From positions 744,001-808,000 of the forward strand of contig CAOLHI010000489.1 of NCBI GenBank assembly GCA_948474755.1: 64,000 nucleotides of DNA, read 5' to 3'. The notes below the pieces were generated by a model. The model ran no database searches. It had not been told where the DNA came from and saw nothing but the letters and a program-made list of their open reading frames with translations. Origin of the DNA: Ctenosaura bakeri. Its lineage: Eukaryota; Chordata; Lepidosauria; Squamata; Iguanidae. How positions within the stretch are numbered: position 1 is the stretch's first letter; every line of letters begins with the position of its first letter. Position numbers and translations under genes: made by a program. Shown here piece by piece: positions 56,843 through 64,000 of this stretch.

Positions 56843-58676
56843 TTTAAAAAAAGTTCTAACTGCATGCTTTCCTAATTTTTTCTTTCAAAAGAAAGGTAAA
56901 AGTTTAACATTAGCACCAATCTGGCAGAGCTAAATGGACAAAAATAAACAACTAGCCTTTCCATCGCTAGAGGTGTAGCTAGAGGGAGCACAAAATTAGA
57001 ACATTGCCCCCCCCAAAAATAATTCTGTCCACCCAATGAAATTTTCCTTTAGTCTCCAAATTTCTAGCATTACAGTAATTAAAAATTTAGTAGAGCATTT
57101 AGAAACAGTTTAAGCATCCAAAGAAAAGGGGAAGGCAAAATTACCAAGCAAATGCAAATGTAGCAAACATAGGTGTTCTGGCTGCAGACAATTTTCAATG
57201 TCTCACTCTCTGTAATGCCAGAAATTTGGGGACCAAACAGAAATTTCATTTGGGAAGGACACAGTTCTTACGGGGGAGGTATGCCATTAGTTTGCCCCAC
57301 CTGACACTGGAACCACACCATGGCACTGCTCCATTATGTGCGAGGATTGGTGTTGAAGTAACGACAAGATGAGAGTGTGTTTTGTACTACAGGCCATCAC
57401 CTTGCAGCATGTGATCAGATCAGGACTATATTGGAAGTTTTGGTCCAGTGAGTAACCTTTCTAACTTCCCTACATGGATGAAGTGAAAACGCAGAAATGT
57501 ATGCATGGGGGGGCATTGTGGTTCCTCGCCAATGACTATTGCATAGCTCCACATCTGTTTAATTTCTAATAATGTATTCTCCTCAATAAAGGCTAAATAT
57601 CATGCGTAGGCGCTGTCCTCTCTACAAGCCACGGAGAAATGATACTTCTTGATAAAAGGGAAGAGTGAGGGAAACAAAAATAGAAGCCCAGGAAAGCTGA
57701 GTGAAAACAGAAGGAATAGAGTGAAAATAAGTTCAATTCAAGAAAAATATGAGACATGCTAGCTATAACTTTTTCTTACACTGGAAAAAGATGTTACTAG
57801 AATGCCTTAAATATTTTATTTCCAGGATAGCATACCACTGAGGTATTGTGGCCGCTGTCAGGCATTGTATTAATTTTTACTTAATCTAGTTTATATACAT
57901 TATTGGAACTTAGTGGAATCAGTCCTTAAAAGCTGGAGCCCAGTTTTTCATTGTGTCTTAGGTAAATCAGAAATACGTATTCAATATTAAAAAAATGCCT
58001 TGTTTGGAATTAGCATATATTTTTAGAAAATAAAGGATGAGTAGACTATTGATTAGGAGTCAAAATTAACTGTGTTAAACTATAGTTATGGACTTGTGTG
58101 TCCTTGTGTTCTCCTTCTATGAAATCTGACTCATATTTTGGGGGGAAATAGGCCTACAAATCCATATGCTTCTATTTATTTTGTGATTGCCTGTTGTATC
58201 AGGGCGTGTATCAATTCCATGTTCAAGGAAGTTAAGTATCCAACAAAAAGTATCAGAGACATGCCAGAGACACAGAAGATCATGCAATGGCAAATAATGG
58301 AGAGGTAATTATCAATATCAAGAAGAGTATACTGTTGCCGTCAGTAGCTGTCACCTGATGGATAAGTCTGAAAATACAGTCTTCTCCATGCAATGCTAGT
58401 CTAGATTTTAGACAAATATCTCAGACCACGGAGACTTTATTTTTCTGACCTGCATAGTTCTTGCTTGTTTTATGTCTCCTTACCTTTTGTTAACTTAAGT
58501 TTGCAATTTGAGCCTCCATGGGTTTTTCTTGGACACAAGAGAAAATGGAATTTCAGTTCAATTACACTCATTTTTGAGGCATGCAAGAGAAATGTGGAAA
58601 GCACCAAAATGCAGCTGAGGACCACCAGCAAACTTTACACTTTTAAGCATTATTTAACAATATGTAATTTTTGATT

Positions 58677-58841
58677 GAGAGCTAGCGTGATGTAGTGGTT
58701 TGTCCATTTTACTAAGACCCTGGAGACCAACGTTCAGTTCTCCACTTGGCCATAGAAACCCACGGGGTAACCTTGGATGCATCTCACACACACATGGTCA
58801 CCGTAAGTCGGAAACAACTTGAATGCGCACAACAATAACAT
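58677..58841 (+). mobile_element. tRNA-derived SINE (Sauria-like), internally deleted
   Basis: It starts GAGAGCTAGCGTGATGTAGTG and keeps the CCAACGTTCAGTTCTCC B-box region, then jumps to CACCGTAAGTCGGAAACAAC and a CACAACAATAA tail, so the middle is shorter than in 26187-26432. Confidence 0.8.
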
Positions 58842-60898
58842 TTTTAAATTCCAAATTAAAATTCTCAGATTTGCATTCATATCCTTGAAAAATCAGGTTT
58901 ATGAAGTTTGGTATTTGTCAGTGCTGGATTTTTTAAAATCTAAAATCTTTTCATTTTGATTTCATTATTCAGAGAGAGCTGTCATGCAGGCTGAAACAAA
59001 CAGAAATAAATTTAAACTGTAAACAAAAAAATGCAATATTTCATAAATCAAAATTAAATTACTGAATTTAACATGTTTGGATTTTAATATCATGTTTGCT
59101 GAGGAAATATGTGAAGGTTATACAGAGCCTGGAAAAGTTACCTTTTGGGATTACAGCTCCCAGAATTCCTCAGCCAAAATGGGCCCTAGATATGCTGGCT
59201 CAGGGATCCTGAGAATGGTAGCCTCCTCCATCCCAAATCATTTCTAAACTGAATTAAATATAAAATTCAAATTTTATACTAGTTTGATGACATTACAGAT
59301 ATTCAGATCAACAAGGAAAATTAGTGCAGAAATTTCAGTTTTTTATTATTATTTCAGGACCAACTCACACATTGGTCTCTCTTTTTTCTAGAACTTTCAC
59401 TCATAACATAGCATCATGTTATGACATTTAAGTCAAAGCAAGGTATTGAAAAGCTCTGAAAGCGGTCAGGTGAGACACACTTCTTGTAATCTGTACATCT
59501 TGCAGCACTAGGTAGTACGAGAATATCCACTGTTTGTCTCAAATCCTCACAAACAAGTGCTCCCATTCCCTTGCAGTTCTGTTGCTATTTTACACATATT
59601 ATCGTTACCCAGTGCAGAACTCTCGCTGTGTTGTAACCTGAGAGTTTATATAATCCCGAAAAGACATTGATCTAATTAGTCATGTCAAATTTCATATTAT
59701 CTGTTTGAAACTAGTAATTTTCCAGTTTTTTTTTCCTGTAATTCCATTGGCCAAAAGAAATAAAAACACAATCATGAGCATCCAGTAGTTTTACCTGTTA
59801 TATGTTTGTGTTTAACATGTTACAAGTTTTATTTATACTAGGGATGGAGGGAACTTGTGGCCCTCTAGCTATTGATGGATTATAATTCCATTGTCCCTGA
59901 CCATTGGACATTTTGACTGTGCCAATGGGATTTAGAATTCAACCATATCAGGTAAATAGACCACATGTTCCACAACACTGATCTGAATAGAGGCACTGGT
60001 CAGGCATGATGGTTGGGGAAGGAAGTGCATTTCCAAAGACATGCTTGTGTGTCTCAGATGGTTGCATCTGGCCAGTCACACATATTTTAGGTGTAGTGTA
60101 AATACAACTTGTAACATGTTATGATCACTGCAGTGCCAAAAGCGATGGGGCTGTTTTCCAAAATTGATTTCTCTATCTATCTATTGATCTATCTAAAATA
60201 TTTATATCTAACCCTAAATCATAAGATCTCAGGGCACCATACAATAAAAGGTGACCAATTTTAAACAGTAAAAGATAATTTGTACAGACTAAATATAATC
60301 CAACAAGTTTAAAATAAGACATTTTAAAACAGTAAGAACAGTTTTATTAAAAAAAAATAAAACCATGTGTATATGGAGATTTACATAAAAGCAGTTAGGC
60401 CCAAACACTTTAATAAAAAGCCATGTTTTTACCTGGCACTGGAATGACACCAGAGTTGCCACTAATAAGGCCTGTAAGGGGACAGTATTCTATAACTGGG
60501 TCATTACAACTCACATCCTCTCACAGAGTGTTGTTTAGACTGACTAGGCACAGAATCAGATCCCTTACATCAAATTCAAACCTCTGGGAAGTATATGTAT
60601 TTATATACAGTTAAATATGTATGCATGCATATTACTTTGCATATTTTGCAGGTATATATTCATATATTTATACATTTATACATGCATATATACCCATCAA
60701 CAAATCACAGATGAAAGGTGGGGCATGAATGAGAAAGTACTATTAGGGTGTGGTCAAGATTGCAAAAGGTATTAATAAAGAACACCAACCTAGGAATGGC
60801 TGCAGCAGTCCACTTTTGTCTGCTCCTACTAGGCTGGGCAAGATTTTGCCCCCTCTCCTCTCTCCCCTGCTGAGTTAACTACTTGTGGACTTCAAACA

Positions 60899-61055
60899 GG
60901 CCATTTCCGCATTAGACTGTTATAGCACTATTATTCCACTTTCAACATCCTATGGAATCCTGGGGTTTGCCCCTCCCTAATCTGCAAACCCCAGGATTCC
61001 ATAGGATGTTGAAAGTGGAATAATTCCGCTATAACAGTCTAGTGCAGAAATGGCC
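60899..61055. mobile_element. Foldback family 1 copy, short hairpin form
   Basis: The left arm is GGCCATTTCCGCATTAGACTG to CCTATGGAATCCTGGGG; the right arm is CCCCAGGATTCCATAGG to AGTCTAGTGCAGAAATGGCC. The arms are nearly perfect complements with only about 20 bases at the centre, so an RNA copy would fold into one long hairpin. The 3-base flanks (ACA and TTA) do not match. Confidence 0.92.
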
Positions 61056-64000
61056 TTAGTTTGCAGCAAATGATGTAAGGGAGAAAGTGGGAGGAGGATG
61101 GAGAAAGCAGAGCATTTTAAAAACAGCTGAAAAAGTGGGACACAGAGAATTCATTGGGACTGCCCCTGGCAGACTAGGAAAGTTTGGAGGGTATGTGCAT
61201 ATTACTTTCATTCTTGACAAATTGCCTGTAGAATAGTGTAACACAATTTTTTCCCCTGCATTCATAATGCAGAGCATTGAGCTGATTGATTAGTTATTAT
61301 AAACCCATTGATCCTATGGTCCTAAGTATGTCTGTCAAAGATATCAGTGCTTTTGCTTCAAAAATATGTCTTTTGTTCTCTTTGCTAGGAATATCTCTTT
61401 ACTTCATTTTAAACAGCTTTTCCTGTAAGGACATCCAGGTTCCTTAGGAGGGGAAAAAAACAGTAATAAAATGTTTGAATTAAATTACAATTAAACAAAG
61501 ACAATTAAATGCAAATCAGAATCATGCAGCCAAAGAAAAGCTGCAGTCATGTATGCGTATTTCTGAGGGTAAGCCACACTGAATCCAGTGGGATTTTCTT
61601 CTAAATGGACATGTATAAGATTGCATCATAAAACTGCCATCCTGTACATACTTCCATGAGGTTAAAATCCCTAGAATGCTAAGATGGTTATTTCTGAATA
61701 GGACTGCAGTGAAAATTTCGGAGGAGAAAGCAAAATGTTAACATGATGTCTAGATACTAATAGCATTGGTACTTGACAAAGTATTTCAGAAACAGAGTTA
61801 CACAGTTGATGGCCCACAGTACACACAGTAAACCATGGTAAACCTCTATATTATGAATTCATCTATTTGACACCTTCCAAATCTGAAATGACATCTGTAC
61901 ACTCTTGTCAATTTGCTGACACATATTACATGTTGTAATGAGTTTATGGCATTTTAAATACTAAAAGCAATCACTCTCTTAACACTGTTTGATTTATTTA
62001 CCTTACAGTAAGAAAAACATCATCAAATGCTTTTGATTCCAAGCAGTGAGAAGAATTCTTATGCCATGAGCAAAAAGCAATAAAGGTTGGGGTTGGATTT
62101 GTCCTCAAGAGTTTTTGTATGTTTTTGTCTTTGCACTGTTTTTTTTTTAAATCCCATGAGCCCTAGATCATTTTACATATGAAACCAAAACTTCTAGGAA
62201 TCTTGATTTTCCGTCTCTAGTGGGAGAACAAATTATGCATCGTTCTGTATTTTCTCTTGTTTCTATAGCAAAACAAAGTCAAGCAAATCCCAAGATTCAA
62301 AATTATATGCTTACGTTCATTGTAAATGCTGTTTACCTTAATTGTGGATGGGATCAAAAAGGCAAAGTTGTTGTGTACTATTTCTAATACTTCATTTAGT
62401 ATTCTGTGTTTTAAAATGACATTATGCCCCCCCTTTTTCTTTACTTCTATCAATTTTTCCTCCTGAAAATGATCTCCCCCACCACCCCGAAAACTGATAC
62501 TTCAGCTAATATAGAAGTAGATGTTCATTTAATCTGACAAGACAGCGGGAGTAATTTTGAAACTTAAAACTCCACAGCCTCAACAGTTTAATAATAATAA
62601 TACTAAAATCTCAAGGATTTAACAATGGGGGATTTCAACTGCTGTACTGTAAGTTATGTTACTTGCAGATAGTCCAAACCAAGCTTTCAGTCTAGAAACT
62701 TGTAAATTTGACTGCAGGATAGTTGGAACCTCCACTTCAGCAAAACTTCTCCTGCTGAAGCAGTGTTTGAGATCTGATTGTTGAGTATATACACATCAAT
62801 AGAAACCACAAAGGGAACCATAATTTTCTTTAAGACAAGCACAGATAAACTTCTGGCTGCCCACCCAAGAATAGTTTTATAAACATCTGCATATGGGCAC
62901 CTCAATGTGGTGGCTGTGAAAACACAAGGTAGGGCCTCATAATTCAAAATAAATTGAATAGTTCTTTCTCAGGCAAAAACACAAAGGGAAATTTGAGAAA
63001 AAGCCAATGAATCAGGATTGGTGAAGTTTATCAGAAATTTGCTATAGTTATAATCTTCTGCAGAAATGAAACAGGTAAGTGGCTTACTACTGCAGTGTTT
63101 AATTTTCATGTTGATTTCTCAATGTAGCTAAGTGACAGAGCACATGCTTTGTACATTGGAAGCCCCAGATTCAAGCACCAGAATCTCTAATGATTCTGCA
63201 TGATCAGAGAAAGTTGCCTGCCAGAGACAATAATATTGATAATATAGAGCTAAGATTGGCAATTAGGATTCATCTGCGCAGAAACTATAAAAGCAATGCA
63301 AAGATACCTTACTTTCAGCACCATCATGACTTTTGTTTCTGACCACATGTGATTTTGCTCAGAAGCACCAATGTTCCTTACCAAATTGTTGGGTTAATAC
63401 ACCAAAAGACTACTATTTCAAAATGTTATAATCCTAGGTAAGAATGCTCACTTCATAAAACCCATTCTGTCATAACGAAGAGACTCATACTTCAGCCTGT
63501 TTGTACAAGTTTGCAGAGTTCCACCTAGAAAAACAAATGAATTAAATTAGACTTTTAAAAAAGATCCATTTTTTTCTTAAGGTAGAGAGCTGTCTGAAAT
63601 TTTATTTTGTGTGTTTTCAAATGCAGTCGTTTATGCCTTGCTGAGAATGATGTCTCTTTCCCTCAACACCCCCAGTAATGAAGTCTGAAATGAATTGTAC
63701 TCATGGGGTTTTCTCACTCACTGGCGGTTTATCACCAGGGCAGAAAACTGGAAGGTCAGCCATAAAGTGTGTAATGTGAACTTTGAATAAGCTGTTCTGA
63801 TCAACCCCAAAAGCCCACTATACACTCTTAAAAGAAATATAATGATAGCTTTTTTAAAGATCCATCTGTTATTTTACTGTATACTTATATATATATGTTT
63901 TTCTCCACTCTTTAGAAAACAATGTTTGATGGGATCAGAAACATAGTTCCTTTCTATCATGTCTATAACTCTTTCAGGGGAAAATAACATTCCTTCCAGT

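Larger units (their letters stand above)
49930..64000. other. Intergenic sequence 3' of TYW3
   Basis: No exon is supported on either strand. Short open frames lack homology I recognise. The interval holds three SINEs, two foldback family 1 copies and microsatellites, and otherwise AT-rich unique-looking sequence. In human the next gene past TYW3 is LHX8, which may lie further right. Confidence 0.6.

Overview
The window looks like nuclear DNA of a squamate reptile (lizard or close relative). Genes are split into small exons with GT/AG borders and separated by AT-rich, repeat-filled introns. The repeats are of kinds common in squamates: tRNA-derived SINEs of two families, a CR1 LINE tail, Penelope-like fragments with GIY-YIG motifs, and many short palindromic DNA-transposon-like elements. 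The species cannot be named from the sequence alone.

Layout. Positions 1-6000 hold no gene that I can support. From 6331 to 16739 on the minus strand lies a complete CRYZ (zeta-crystallin, NADPH:quinone oxidoreductase) coding sequence in eight coding exons, with its own CpG-rich promoter near 17.8-18.1 kb (distal copy). From 24834 to 35764, also minus, lies a second complete CRYZ coding sequence with the same eight exon sizes and phases (proximal copy), with a CpG-rich candidate promoter near 39.25-39.45 kb. From 40578 to 49595 on the plus strand lies TYW3, the wybutosine-synthesis methyltransferase, in six coding exons, head to head with the proximal CRYZ copy. The CRYZ-TYW3 head-to-head pair is the known vertebrate arrangement; the tandem second CRYZ is the unusual part. 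From about 49.9 to 64 kb there is only intergenic sequence with repeats.

Both CRYZ copies encode 329 residues, the same as the human protein, and I see no stop or frameshift in either. A hand count over the first 88 residues gives about 65% identity, so the duplication is old. Introns 1 and 3 and the 3' flanks can also be aligned between the copies, so this was a DNA-level tandem duplication and not retroposition. A degenerate extra exon 4 with an in-frame stop lies in intron 4 of the distal copy, flanked by intron-3-like sequence. It shows an additional partial duplication or the remains of a third copy. Exon 5 of the proximal copy appears to end at a rare GC splice donor.

The CRYZ/TYW3 intergenic promoter interval has been invaded by a nearly perfect palindromic element, one of about nine copies of a foldback family in the window. 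Four copies lie between 38.6 and 41.4 kb. The CRYZ products are expected to be cytosolic quinone reductases. TYW3 acts on tRNA-Phe. The two functions are not known to be linked beyond the shared promoter region.
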